A stretch of 64,000 bases of DNA from Taenia hydatigena. Taxonomy: Eukaryota > Platyhelminthes > Cestoda > Cyclophyllidea > Taeniidae. Numbering within the stretch: the stretch's first letter is position 1; each line of letters starts with the position of its first letter. The translations under genes and the position numbers were made by a program. Under the pieces are notes generated by a model. It did not search any database and was not told where the DNA came from. It worked only from the letters and a program-made list of their open reading frames with translations. Location of the stretch: the NCBI GenBank assembly GCA_036345935.2, contig JADWOT020000006.1, positions 8,220,519 through 8,284,518 of the forward strand. The letters run 5' to 3'. Of the stretch, positions 25,109 through 36,905 are shown one piece after another.

Positions 25109-25228
25109 TATTTATGGCCTACCTGCACGCCTATACACACATATGCAGGTGGTACAATACCATTGGTTATTGCGTTGTCATTCTTCGTTAACTCGTGATT
25201 ACATTGGTTTAAGTCTCAACCAATCAGA
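25109..25228 (-). promoter_or_regulatory. Promoter of the 24.65-kb gene: TATA-like box and CCAAT boxes
   Basis: On the minus strand a TATA-like cataaata lies at 25109-25116, about 55 bp from the ATG. CCAAT boxes lie at about 25163-25167 and 25204-25208 in gene orientation, and an inverted one (gattgg) near 25223-25228. Several CCAAT boxes in about 70 bp upstream of a TATA-like box are unlikely by chance in this AT-rich setting. Confidence 0.5.
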
Positions 25229-25269
25229 AGCACGAGGGTACGCGTGTGCGATGCACTTTGGCGATTAGA

Positions 25270-28200
25270 CAACTGATTTGAAAGGCTAAAAGTCAATTCC
25301 TTCAATTCCCAGATTCTCCAAGCCGAATTCTTCCAAAGTGCACTTTTTGGATAGCAGTCTCGGTTCAACTTCATCTTTTACCCTTTGAAGACCCAGAATT
25401 TGTTTCAAAAACAGGGCATTGCACAATTATAAATCTTGATGCTCTGTGTCCCGGTGACTCAACAGATCCAAGTGGTTGTTTCGTGATAGCAGTCACTGGT
25501 TATACGCTTATTTGCTCTTGAAGACCTCCACTAATAAGATGTATAAGCTTTCATTTTCACTGTCTTGGCAAATCTAAGGTGTGTGGCCGTACTAAGGAGG
25601 CGTGAAAGTTTGTTTTTAATAAGTTATTAAATAATTATGCTACCAGAAAAAATCTGGGGTCAATATTTTTAGGTTTTACAAGTAAAGGTTATCAAGGTGG
25701 TGAGCCGAGGTGCGATGTATTTACAACCTGCATCGAACGTTATTGGTTTGTGAAAAATACAGGCCAAAATAACCAGCAAATCCTAGTTTATTGATGAAAA
25801 CGTTTTGAAGGCAATTGAGACATCCTCTATGGTAAGCAAGAACCTTGCTCCTTTCGAAGTTAAGGTCACTCACATAGAACTACGAAACTGCTGTGGCCGG
25901 TGTGGCATAAAAGCAGGTCTGGGTATCAGAGCTGTTTACGCTTTCCACTCGTTGGGACTTCTGATGCCCAATTAAGTCCGCCTTTTTTGTCTGTTAAACC
26001 TCTTCACCCGGACCAGCGACGTTAACACTGGTCTGCAACCCCAACCAATTTCGCACTTGCAGTTTGATTGGTTCAAGGTTGAGAGCGTGATGGATACAAA
26101 TAGTTTTTGTGATTAAGCGTTTCATGTTGGTCACAAATACAGGCTTGCACACGTTCCAATCGCACGCAAGTTTTGGGGTCAACTCGTACTTTAGTCGATC
26201 CCAAGGGTTATCGTCGGCCTTTACACAGAATGGATAATTTGTAGCCTCCGCTGTTACTGCTACTAGTTCAGTGGAAAATGAACAATATGGTAACACCTGC
26301 GCTATTAACCTCGCATGCAGCCCTCCCGGGTCTGGGCGATAGTTTAACTAGAATTACACAATTCCCAACGAGTTAAGAGTCTATTGGCATGATCTCTTTG
26401 GTTTGGGATACCTCAAAGCTTACTGAAGCGAGGTCTAACATTAAGTTTTCAAGGGAAAGCCTACAATATGACTGTCATTTTAAGAGTGCTAACCCATGTT
26501 TGAATAACTGTGGTGCAACTGTATGTGGCATGGATTGTCCAAATGATAATTTGGTGAGTAAATTGCCGTCATCTCTTAGCACAAGCACATTAGTTTGTTT
26601 AATCCACTCACTACGTCCTGAGGCAACTTTTAAATATTCAATTTATGAAATGCAATTGGCTTGTCAGATGTAAACGCAAGAGCAAAAATTTTCAAAGGGC
26701 ATGCTATTGACGCTTATATTACCAAGAAGTCGTAAATATCCTTACAGTCTTGGGTAAGCGCAGTGGCTATTTTTTTGACGTGATCTATGGTGTATTGGCG
26801 AGGGCGAACGCACATTGAAATGCTGTGGCAACTGTTGTGAGGATTAGTTTATCTTATGGAAACGCAGATGGAGTGCCAACGTTTCAAAGGCCTTTTTGGG
26901 ATCACAAATATGTGGGCAAAAAAAGTGGAGCCGATGTCAAGAATTTGCTGACATTTAAATAAGGTTTAAGGCTTGAATTACGCTAGTAACACTTCTATTG
27001 GAAAATGCTCTCCCATTTTTGTCCCACACCTATGAAATCAGCGATAGCGGTGAGCTCCTGATCTCACGAACCCAGCCACGTGCAAAGGTGATGCATTATC
27101 GATTAATCGATAGCCTCAATCCCAGCTAAAACAGCTTGAAGTTCGCTCATTTCGCGAGTGCTGTCCTCTTTCCAATCGTACGCATCTCAAAGTTTTACTC
27201 GCAGGTCAGCATACCTTGGTTACTTTAAACCGTCGAACCTATTGTAGGGTTTACATTAAGCACTTGTTCCTTACATAGAGTCCTCTTAGTTTTTCGTACA
27301 AGTACTACCCAATTTTAAACACCGAAATTACATGTTTTAATTGACATTGGCTTGCCGTTATTAATTCCACGTTCTTTTGCGTAGTACTACATGAATATCT
27401 TACTGTTTTCAAACACGAAGAGTGGCAAATTGGAAATAAAATTGTTTATAAATTAGAGCTGTGCTCTAGGAATCCGTGCAGTTCATAAATGGATGCGCAC
27501 AAGTCTCGACCTTCATCGTAGAGCGACCTTAATAATTTAATGAACCTTACCATTGAACAGGCTGAGTCATGAGTCATCATGGAGGTCATTGTAGTGGAGA
27601 TTCATCAGTGTTCGAAGGTGTGATGTAAAGGCGTCCTTATTTAAAAATTGCCATTTTAGAATAGTGCTTACAGAGTTTGTGATTCACTTTAGGTCATATA
27701 AAGACGCATTGAGATCTCTGGCACGATCACATGATAAGGATCATGCCTTTATTGGAGTCTTTGTGATTTCATTCTAATTTCGCCTGTTTAAAGGCGAAAC
27801 ATCAAGTTTAAATAAAGTCAACAGTTTTTCCTGGTCGGAGGGAGCCGAGATGATGTATTACTTGAAAATGAGGGAGGCGCTCAGGTACTACTGGCCAAAT
27901 GCGATTGAATTTCGGGTCACCTAAATGTTGGCCTCAATGACAAGAACGAGTCGTTTATTGATCCCACGCCAACATAAACGCATTTGTACTAACAGAATCC
28001 GAAGTCAACTGTGTCCAGTCAGGTGAATTTCCCTTCCCCCAGTACACGTTACTACTTGATTCGTCTTCCCAAATTTCCACTTGAATAAACAAGTCTAATA
28101 AGGATTAATATAATTAAAACATGCACATTGTTTGCGCATAGACACAAGTTTGTGTGTAAGTATGTGTGTGCATGTATGTGTGCACCTTTTTCTTCTTACC

Positions 28201-28390
28201 CATTATCTTATAAGCCAGAGGGGACCAGAGTGGATCACATTTGCTTCTATGGTTGTGGTCAGGTCTCCTTTTTCAGTAGCCATTCTGCCAATTTCCATTT
28301 ATTTTGCGCGTGCTGTGCAGATGCAGTCGGAAAACTCCCACCACTCCCCTCGTTTCCTTTCCATTTTGAGACACCTTTAGCTTTCTCTTC
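25270..28390. other. Gene-poor AT-rich stretch
   Basis: Only short frames are present and none has recognisable domains. No tandem repeat or RNA gene is visible. Confidence 0.4.
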
Positions 28391-28401
28391 TTCCTAGTCG
28401 C

Positions 28402-28526
28402 CTTATATAGGACGGTTTTTCTCAACGTAGGGAGTGACTCAGAGGCGCAACAATCAACATAAATGTCCGAGTTGTCGCGTTGTTGCATTCGCCCCTGTAT
28501 AAACTGACACGTAGCTAGCATCCAAT
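28402..28526 (-). promoter_or_regulatory. Candidate minus-strand promoter without an assigned gene
   Basis: The minus strand carries a strong TATA consensus, tatataagg, at about 28401-28409, and an inverted CCAAT box (gattgg, 28521-28526) about 115 bp further upstream. Transcription would begin near 28375 and run leftward. A good splice-donor-like gggtaaga lies at about 28194-28201. The frames in between are tiny (21 and 31 codons), so the gene, if any, cannot be named. It may be the 5' exon of a split gene or a non-coding transcript. Confidence 0.3.
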
Positions 28527-29453
28527 CAGATGGAGATAATGCTGAGGTCTTTCGAGGGGTGGAACCCCAACGCCCCGCAGGACTCATGTGGCAGATATTA
28601 GAAGCCAAGGGCAAGCTTCTATCAAGACAACTTACGCTAGCTCAGGTCTGTGTATGTTTTTTTTTCAATTTTGTCAACGTATGCAACATGAATAGGCCAA
28701 CTTTGGCTCTGCTTAATTCCACACTCATGTTTCACTTTTGCTATCAATGGTGAACAACGCAAATTTTTCGAAAATACACCCCTTTCATAGAATAAAGAAA
28801 TGAGTACCTGTGTTTTGGACAAAATGAGAAAAATAGGATAGTCGGCCCTTCACGTTTCCGGTATTGCAACAAATTTTAATCAGGAGCTATCTTCAATTCT
28901 CACAGAAGCACACTTCAAACAACATACCTTGTTTTTTCCCCCTTTTAAAGGACTTAAGAGCATTGATGCGAGAAATCATTGTATTTTGAACCGAGGTAAG
29001 TTGGCTCTTTTTCGTGTACGTCGACAGATGGGAACGTCTGCTAGATGGTCATTATTAATCTTACCCTATTCCTTCACTTTCGGGTGGAGTAAGCGGAAAC
29101 AGAAGTGAGAGTAGTGAGTTTTACCAGAAAAGTAATGGATCGGCTTGTTTATCCAGCTTCCATTAGCAATTTACTGTCTTGGTCATGGGGGAAGGCGCAC
29201 ATATACCATCTACACTCTAAGAAGACGATGTCACCCATTCTGGTTGGAATTTTTTCCTCCGTTTTTGCGGTCGCGTAAGCTGTCACTGATGCCATCTAAC
29301 CGTGACTACCACTCAAAATATTATTACTTTTTCTTCCAAAACCATGCATTAATAACGTTTCGACAATCCGAAGACCCTGATTCTGGAGAACTAGGTTGTC
29401 TTGGTGATAAGAGAAACCAGCTTAAGGTTAAGGTAGGTGCTAACGCCTTGAAT

Positions 29454-29618
29454 TTAGACATCCAAAGCAGGCGTCTTGTCCCTGAGTGACTCGGACCAAC
29501 AAAAGCTTTGGTCTTCTTTGCGAAAGGAGAAGCTATTGGGATAGACCTTATTGCGCTGCCAAAGCCAACGCACTCGGCAATGCGAGGCACTGCCTAGCCG
29601 TCGTTGGGGCTTTGGCAT
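29454..29618 (-). CDS. Small basic ORF (54 aa) with CCAAT boxes upstream
   Basis: Not recognised. From ATG at 29618 the frame runs 54 codons to TAA at 29454, starting MPKPQRRLG, with several Arg/Lys and Trp residues. Upstream on the minus strand are two CCAAT boxes (29668-29672 and 29727-29731) and an AT-rich TATA-like taaaaatat (29641-29649). That TATA position would place the transcript start almost at the ATG, which weakens the case. An overlapping minus frame (29324-29590) is also open, so the coding frame is uncertain and could be part of a spliced exon. Confidence 0.22.
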   Translation of the reverse strand: MPKPQRRLGSASHCRVRWLWQRNKVYPNSFSFRKEDQSFCWSESLRDKTPALDV

Positions 29619-29739
29619 GAAAGAAGAAGCACAGTGAAGCATATTTTTATTGATTTGATCGGTTCTGATTGGACGAATATGCTGTCACCGGCGTCGCGAC
29701 GTGATTAACAACAAACCAAAGCTTCAATTGGTTGAATGA

Positions 29740-32190
29740 AGAGCATTTGCGAATTTTGGAAACCTTAGGGACGAGGAACTGATGGACAGCGGTTTGTAGT
29801 TAGGCGGGAAGAGGTAGGCTCTGCTTTATCTGTGCGACCTCACAGGAAACAACAAAATAAAAGTATGTAATCCATTGTCAACTTGATGTGGGGAGTTTCA
29901 ACTCAACAGCAATTTAACCGCTTTGTCACTAGCAGCTACTGTTAAGATTTACAGTGAGCTCATCCTGTTTGGTTTTTCCAGCATTCAATTGGCTTATGAT
30001 TCCCTAGTAAGGGGAAGTGGAAAATAAGCGAGTGAGTAAATCAGCAAATGGAAGAACATTTGGCATTCACTGACCAGCAATTGATAGAACTCTGTTTGTT
30101 CATACATCTAATAGAGAAACGGTTGCGAGACCACCTAACAGCCCTTTGAAAGCATCGCTAATATCGGCTATGCTGGATGGACAGCGGAGTCGAGTTGATG
30201 ACTGAAGACGCAACTAAGAGTTGGCCAGATTTAGTTCATTCCAAACAGTGGCTTTAAAGAGGCAGTTAGTCTTTGATGTGCTGACCTTCATTATTGCTTG
30301 TGTTCCTTAGAAGAAGACTATAATTCCTAGGCGAAAAGAATAAATACCGGGCAAAAGTATTAAATCTCAAGTTCTCTCAATGTGATCCCTTTTCTTGCAT
30401 AATTGGATGTAAATGAGCTTACAAAACAAGCTGTGTGCAAAGACATCCGTCTTGGAAAATATTTTTGTAGCCTAGGTGGAAGCGCATTTTTACAAACTCA
30501 ACTGGACAGATAGCTGACCTCAGGAATATGGTGGTCAAACTGCACATCAGAATTTCCAATTTACGGCGATGGATCTTGTGCGATCGCGTTGGTGGTGTCT
30601 GTGAAGATGGAGTTTAGTACTCGATTGTGGATGGAAGCGGCAATGCGTGGACAAATGAGTTATCGGCATAAACTGAGCATTAGTGACGGCAGCATCAAAA
30701 TCTCAGAGTGGGTAAATGGTTTGATAGCACCTGTTAGGACTTAAATACGTCATGTGCCACAAAACGAAACGGACAATTTTACCGGAGTCCACAGGCTTCA
30801 AGTTTTGTATAGAGGACCGGTTTAAACTTGTGAGGGGGCCCGCAAATTAGGATCTGAAGTGCAAAACGCCTCAGCTGTTAATTGTCAAAATATATAATTC
30901 TTCCAATATGTCAACACATGCAAACTATGGAATCCATGGATGGACTGGCAGTTTTCTCCTGCACACAATTCGCTTCCCCAAAGATTTGAGCTAATTTCCA
31001 CATAAAACTTACTATTTTTTTTCAATTTCGGGCCTAAATCGGTCTACGTATATAGAGAATTAAAGAATAATATGGTAGCTATTGATGAAAAATCTAGATT
31101 CATTTGCATATTTTGTAGAAAAACAGTAAAGAAAAGTAGCACAGAGATCATCGCTTCAATTTTCGACACCCGGTAGTGTGTGCTTGGCATTTTTGCGTCC
31201 CGTTGATGAATGTATTCACTCTGTGTCTGGATTATTCACATTCTTTATTGAGGGCACAATACCTTCTAAACAAAGAATTGCTTCTATTGAATTTGCCCTT
31301 TTTTGATTTTGAGATAAATTTAGGTATTTCCTTTGCATGGGCCAATATTTAACCAAGTAGGTTTAAACTGCGACTGTCTACATGCCGTCACCTCGTAGGT
31401 TTTTATCTGTTATAATCTAACAGTACCTTAATGCAATATGCGTGAAATGAGCCTCTTGAAATTTTCCTGGGTAGAAGGCGACAAGAGTTTGTTAAATGAA
31501 CTTAAGTGAAATTATCTTAGGCCCCATCAAAGTATGGTGCGATTATCACTTTGTTGTCCACACGACGAAGCTCTTGAGGGCTCCATATGCGAGGCAGTTG
31601 ACATTTGGCAGTGCCTAAGCCCCCTCCAAGTAGTCACACCTGTTCCTCTTCACACGACCCTCACGCACACAGTTCCAGTTACGGGACGGGGCAGTCAAGG
31701 CATCGCCAATGCTTCATTAACCCTTTTGGGAGGTGCACACACAACAAACAGGACCGAGACGAGCGGTCGGCTCGCCTGGAGAGGGCGCACTTGGGGAGAA
31801 CTGACGACAGCCCCAAATTTTTAGGCGAAAGCCAAGGCCCCGCACTCGATAAAACAGTGTGACTTGCTCCCCTTACCACTCATTGAATAGGAAGTCGATT
31901 AAGTTATTTTGCTGCGGTTTGTTTCAGTCCAGCCCTTGTTCGCTTCTATTTGGCGCTAGTATAATGGGCATGCTTGGACTTGTATGTCGCTTATTTATGC
32001 ACCATGGCAGCACTAACTCTTCTGCAGAGCGTCAGATCGATGCGCGCATGAGGTGACGTTAAAGTGGAGGTACATTATTCGATTTTAAAAGTATCACTTT
32101 TAGTTCTTAAACCAACCCTTTAAGCTCCCACTGATGCATAAAAATAAGCTTCCCACTAAAGTCACGCGTTGCAGTGGGTCAAGAACTAAT
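29740..32190. other. Gene-poor stretch with one GC-richer island
   Basis: This is mostly AT-rich with short, uninformative frames. About 31530-31880 is GC-richer and open in several frames at once, which is typical of composition and does not indicate coding. I see no domain, promoter or repeat partner. Confidence 0.4.
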
Positions 32191-32203
32191 TTTTGCCCTC
32201 AAG

Positions 32204-32600
32204 ATTTTATAGCAAACTCCAAATACTGGGCGTCACATTGGCATTGGTGGTGACAGTGTCAGTAGCAGCGTCACTATTACACTTGCTCACTTCCATTATT
32301 GGTAAAAATGACAATTGTTCCTACGTATTGACGTCGATCCATGGCTTAGCGAGAATGCGCAGTCTATTCCGGACAGTCACCGCCAACCTAGACACCTTTC
32401 CATCCAAACGCCCAATTAATAAAACCCTTCGGCGAGTAGTCTTGTGTGGTTGCATAGGATGTATGCCTACGAGTGGGGATGAGGAGCTCTATAAGAACCT
32501 AAATTGCTTGCTTGGTGACGATTGTGTTGTGGAATCTGGCACAGATATTTATCACTGTGGGTGTACGCGTAGATTTTGGAATGGTTTGTTTTCAGGATGA
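32204..32600 (+). CDS. Possible coding exon: hydrophobic segment then Cys-rich region
   Basis: An open frame of about 132 codons follows a good splice-acceptor-like tract (ttttgccctcaag, ending 32203) and has no upstream ATG, so it would be an internal or terminal exon. The peptide has a roughly 20-residue hydrophobic segment near its start (LGVTLALVVTVSVAASLLHLL), compatible with a membrane anchor. It then has a basic region and a Cys-rich end (VVLCGCIGC, then CLLGDDC and YHCGC), terminating at TGA 32598-32600. The ending ttttcag just before the stop could itself be an acceptor. The Cys spacing hints at a secreted or extracellular fold, but I cannot assign a family. The hydrophobic plus Cys-rich order is why I list it. 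Confidence 0.25.
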
Positions 32601-33234
32601 TTCAGACAAAAAACATCACGCAATTTTATTTAACCATCAAACATGATTGAGAGCTTAAATAATAAGTCGCGGATCTTATAAAATAACACTCTTTAAACAC
32701 GGAAACAATGCGATTGCGTCCAACTATCCATTCTTTAAGGCGAAGCTGAAATTCGTGTCGCATTCCGGTCACTGCAAAATGTTGACGGAGCAACGTTTTC
32801 CAAAATGCCGTAATAGAATTAAGTTGGCAGATCAAAATCGCCTTGTTTGATTGCCAAAATAGCAAACAGTTCCAAACTTTTCGATTTCGTCAAAAATTTT
32901 CCATATTATAAAACAAAAAACACAATGATAAGTCTTTAAGACAGTGATTATTCTAAAATTAACTGCAAAAACCCAAAAAGCTTAAGCATAAGTTCTTACT
33001 GGAAACTTCTCACCACTTTAACTGTAAAAATGAGCGAATAGTTACTAGTTTACTAGAAGATCGATTGGAATGAATTCAACAGAACGCAGTCACCGAATTG
33101 ATGCAAATTAGATGTTCGCATCTGTAGAAGGTAAATTACAGGGCGTCCCACTTACACCGCAGGCAAAGAGTTGCTTTTAAATCACATGCCTTTTTAGTGT
33201 GATTTGGGGTTTAATCTAATTTGCTAGGCAGAGT
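32601..33234. other. AT-rich non-coding stretch
   Basis: Low-complexity-leaning AT-rich DNA between the possible exon and repeat family A. No gene is seen. Confidence 0.4.
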
Positions 33235-33818
33235 GAAATCAAAGAATAATCTCATGTGTGGGGTTGGTGTAATGGATTTCATGCAAACCTACATCGCCTC
33301 CCCAAGTGACCATTCCAGTCCCAACGTGATCCCAAGTACTCCTGTATTGTCAGTGGAGACCAACTTGGCCAGGACGATTTTGTTACCTACATTCATCGCA
33401 CAAAGCCTCCAAATCACATCATGACGCAGCAGCCTCGCACATACCTCTGTGGTAGTGTAAGGCTGCACAACAGCACGCAAGGAGGAGAGGTGGCTGTCGC
33501 ACACCAACGGCACTGGTGGCGACACCGATTGGAGTCTTTTCGTCCAAAGTAGGGGATCTGCACTGTCCGCACACCCAACGACTAATCGTTTGGTTGCAGT
33601 CGAGAGCTGACCGCATTTCAATGCCCTTTGCTGCGACTCCTTCATTTGCATAACCGACGAACCTGAGCACTCACCTTGTTATCATGGTGTTCGTGGTTGG
33701 TGTGGGAAAGACTTCTCATCATTTGATAACCACTGACTGTCAATGGAAGCATAGTGGAGGTCTCGAGAAGTGATACACTGAAGATGGGACCATCTTCGCA
33801 GTTGTATTGCGAAGATGC
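33235..33818 (+). repeat. Repeat family A, copy 1
   Basis: This is nearly identical to the reverse complement of 36302-36905. Two overlapping reading frames translate identically in both copies across about 250-350 bp, so the nucleotide sequence there is essentially unchanged. Copy 1 has a 22-bp stretch (about 33287-33308) missing from copy 2, flanked by short 'acc' direct repeats as in a slippage deletion. It lacks about 50 bp present in copy 2 near the other end. The left edge fades out around 33235. Open frames inside are unlikely to be genes. Confidence 0.88.
33791..33817. other. Perfect 10-bp hairpin at the end of repeat A copy 1
   Basis: catcttcgca (33791-33800), a 7-nt loop, then tgcgaagatg (33808-33817) form a perfect stem. 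It sits exactly where copy 1 and copy 2 stop matching. Copy 2 does not keep the left half of the stem because it has extra sequence there. Confidence 0.75.
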
Positions 33819-36301
33819 TCACGCCTTCCACGTTTTCGTCATATCGGATCATATGATTGCAAGCATTGTTTGGGGTCATCTTGAGTTTAGGTCGATTTTG
33901 CTGCACAACTAATTATTTTACAATGCAATGCAAATCCACCCGCTTTAAATACTACCAACAGTAAATCGCAAAAAGCAAACAGGAATATTAAAAATTAAGG
34001 CTATTAATATTTGCAAAATGAACACCAATTTTCCATTATTTCTAGAATTGCAAACGTTTAATTTTACGATTTCTTGTTGAGAATACATACAGAAAGGTGA
34101 CTGCTGTATTTATTTTCGAAGTCCATATGAAATCATTTGCATTGCTTGGGTAACCTTAAATCAGGAAGTTTGGTCCTTGGTCAGACGGAACATGAAAAAA
34201 ACCTATTTATTACCCATTCAAACTTCCAGGTACTTTAAATATTGGCCCTTAAATATTCCAGTAATTTTTATCTCCTCGTGAATGAATAAATAATTGACAG
34301 TTTTAGAGTGCATTTGTGGTCAATGTTTCCACCTGCTAACCGCGGTAAACACCAGCTGTCAATGCAATTCCTCTCCCTCAGAATGCCGTGGTCACGTGCC
34401 TGGCTCAGATGTCGTCGTTTGGGCATTGTCATCTACGCACTCACTACTCCTTAGTTAAACTAAAGATGAGCAATTGCTCATCTTACGGTGCAAACGATAA
34501 GTCAGTTGAATTGATTCTTCGTCTCTTTGAGGTGAGATGGAATGTAGTCCCGCAACAACAAAGCACTATCCATCTAGTATTCTCCTCACGCTTATGTCGT
34601 TACATAGTCGTTTGTTGGTTGCAAAATTGTGATTTCCTTAGATGGAGCTTTTTGAACCGTTCCTACAATACAATCACCTAGGAATCTAAAATCATGGAAA
34701 ATTTTAACAGTCCTCATTTTGTTTTCATAATCAACCGCCCAAACAGATTCCAGGAGCGAAATATGGGTCGTTAACTATTTAAAGCTAAGTTGCAAGCTTG
34801 AATACAATGAAAAGTGACCTGTGAATTCAGACACCAAGCCACTGCAAAGGTCCGTGAAAGTTTAATTAATGCTGACAACAGGAGCCACGAAAGTGGAACC
34901 AGATCGTGTTCCAATGAAACCTCGATTTGCCATAGTTGAAATATGAGAGAATCCCATCGAGGCGGCACTTATGAAAGTGATCTTTGAGGATAATAACACT
35001 CAAATTTCAACGGTAGGCAATTTTAGGACAGAAGGATAAAACGCCTGAACCGAAGTGACTTTAAGGTGTGTGGATAAGATTTGTAGCATAATTTGTACCT
35101 ATTATGCATTCAGCTTTCTCTCACCCTCTTACCTAAGTTCAAGCCAGTAATTTTTTGTTTTTTTTTGGCTGAACCAACCTGTTGACGTCTGCTTTGCTAC
35201 TAACTGATGGCTTTGTGGCAAACGGGTCGGTGTGAAATGATGCTGTTAGCTGGTGCTCACAGCGGTACTCAATCTTCACGTCAGCTGCTGTACAAATGTC
35301 TCAACCGTTCTGAATGGTTGTAATTAATCTATCTCACATTTGTAGGACTTAATACCTATTTATAGTTTATTTATATGCCACATAAAATACCCTTATCTTA
35401 AGGCAGTCGCAACCTGAGCCAATGACAAGCAAGCCCAATCCCACCATCTGCTTCGCATCCGGCAAAGACCCAACGAGGGAAATGTCTCATTTTCCGATTC
35501 TTTGGTCCACAGCTCCCTGCCTCAATTGGAGACAGACAATGCGGTCAGTAAGCTAATCCTACTCTCGGGTGCAGAACCGATCCCCTAAGCAGCTCTAGAC
35601 CCTCGCAATAACTGACACGTCTATTCAAAGACATTTTATAAATACAAAGCCAACTTACAAACGTCTGGGTGAAATTGTTATGTTTCGCACCGTCATCGCA
35701 TAAACAAACAAACAGGCATCTTGTTGTTTCGAAACGATTTCTACTTTCCAAAATTTTAAACGTTTAGGGTCGAAATGCTAAAAGCAGAAAGGATACAATC
35801 TGCATCCAAAACTCCACATCTACCTGTCATTTAGAAATGCTTTTTTAAGCTCAAAAATAGTCACTCATGCAAAGACTTGCGTAGAAATGCTAAACTTTCG
35901 GCTAAGTTTTTGTTATGCAACCAACTTTACAAATTTTGAGCCACTTAAAAGCGAAATCAGACAGCATTTTACATCTACTTTTTATCAAATAGAACGTTTT
36001 AATTTCAATTCTATTAATTGCCGAATAAAAGGTGACCGGAGTGAGATTTGGTTATGAGATTTGTTCATCAAATGATTCAGCAACTAGTTAATCAACTTTA
36101 CAAATGCCTCTGGAGATGTTTTGCCGATTACCTTTGTCAACAATTGATGGTGGGCGTGTAAACAGTAGCAACTGGCGCCTTCCTGTGTTCAGAGGCTATG
36201 AAAACCAGGTTATACGAAAAATCGGTAAACAAAAGTCATCATTTCAATGAAAATGCCCTTACAATTACGCGGTATAGTGTTGTTACAAATCAGAAGACAT
36301 A
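33819..36301. other. Single-copy AT-rich segment between the inverted A repeats
   Basis: About 2.5 kb without a credible gene. It has a T-run near 35155-35167 and only short frames. No transposase is present, so the flanking inverted repeats are not obviously the ends of an autonomous element. Confidence 0.45.
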
Positions 36302-36905
36302 TGCACCTTCGCAATACAACTGCGCCGGATTTCTGTTGAACAGATGGGCGTGGTGCACCTACTTCTGAAATGGCCCCATCTTCAGTGTATCACTTCTCGA
36401 GACCTCCACTATGCTTCCATTGACAGTCAGTGGTTATCAAATGATGAGAAGTCTTTCCCACACCAACCACGAACACCATGATAACAAGGTGAGTGCTCAG
36501 GTTCGTCGGTTATGCAAATGAAGGAGTCGCAGCAAAGGGCATTGAAATGCGGTCAGCTCTCGACTGCAACCAAACGATTAGTCGTTGGGTGTGCGGACAG
36601 TGCAGATCCCCTACTTTGGACGAAAAGACTCCAATCGGTGTCGCCACCAGTGCCGTTGGTGTGCGACAGCCACCTCTCCTCCTTGCGTGCTGTTGTGCAG
36701 CCTTACACTACCACAGAGGTATGTGCGAGGCTGCTGCGTCATGATGTGATTTGGAGGCTTTGTGCGATGAATGTAGGTAACAAAATCGTCCTGGCCAAGT
36801 TGGTCTCCACTGACAATACAGGAGTACTTGGGATCACGTTGGGACTGGAATGGTTTGCATGAAATCCATTGCACCAACCCCACACATAAGATAATTCCTT
36901 AAAGT
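36302..36905 (-). repeat. Repeat family A, copy 2 (inverted)
   Basis: The reverse complement of 33235-33818, with a nearly unchanged core at about 36400-36840. It carries about 50 bp (around 36325-36390) not present in copy 1 and lacks the 22-bp block. The pair flanks about 2.5 kb of single-copy AT-rich DNA. A transcript across both could fold into a long duplex. Right-hand similarity fades after about 36895. Confidence 0.88.

Noticed and set aside
31534..31879. GC-rich island open in three frames
   Set aside because: Overlapping open frames on both strands and no domain suggest base composition, not a gene.
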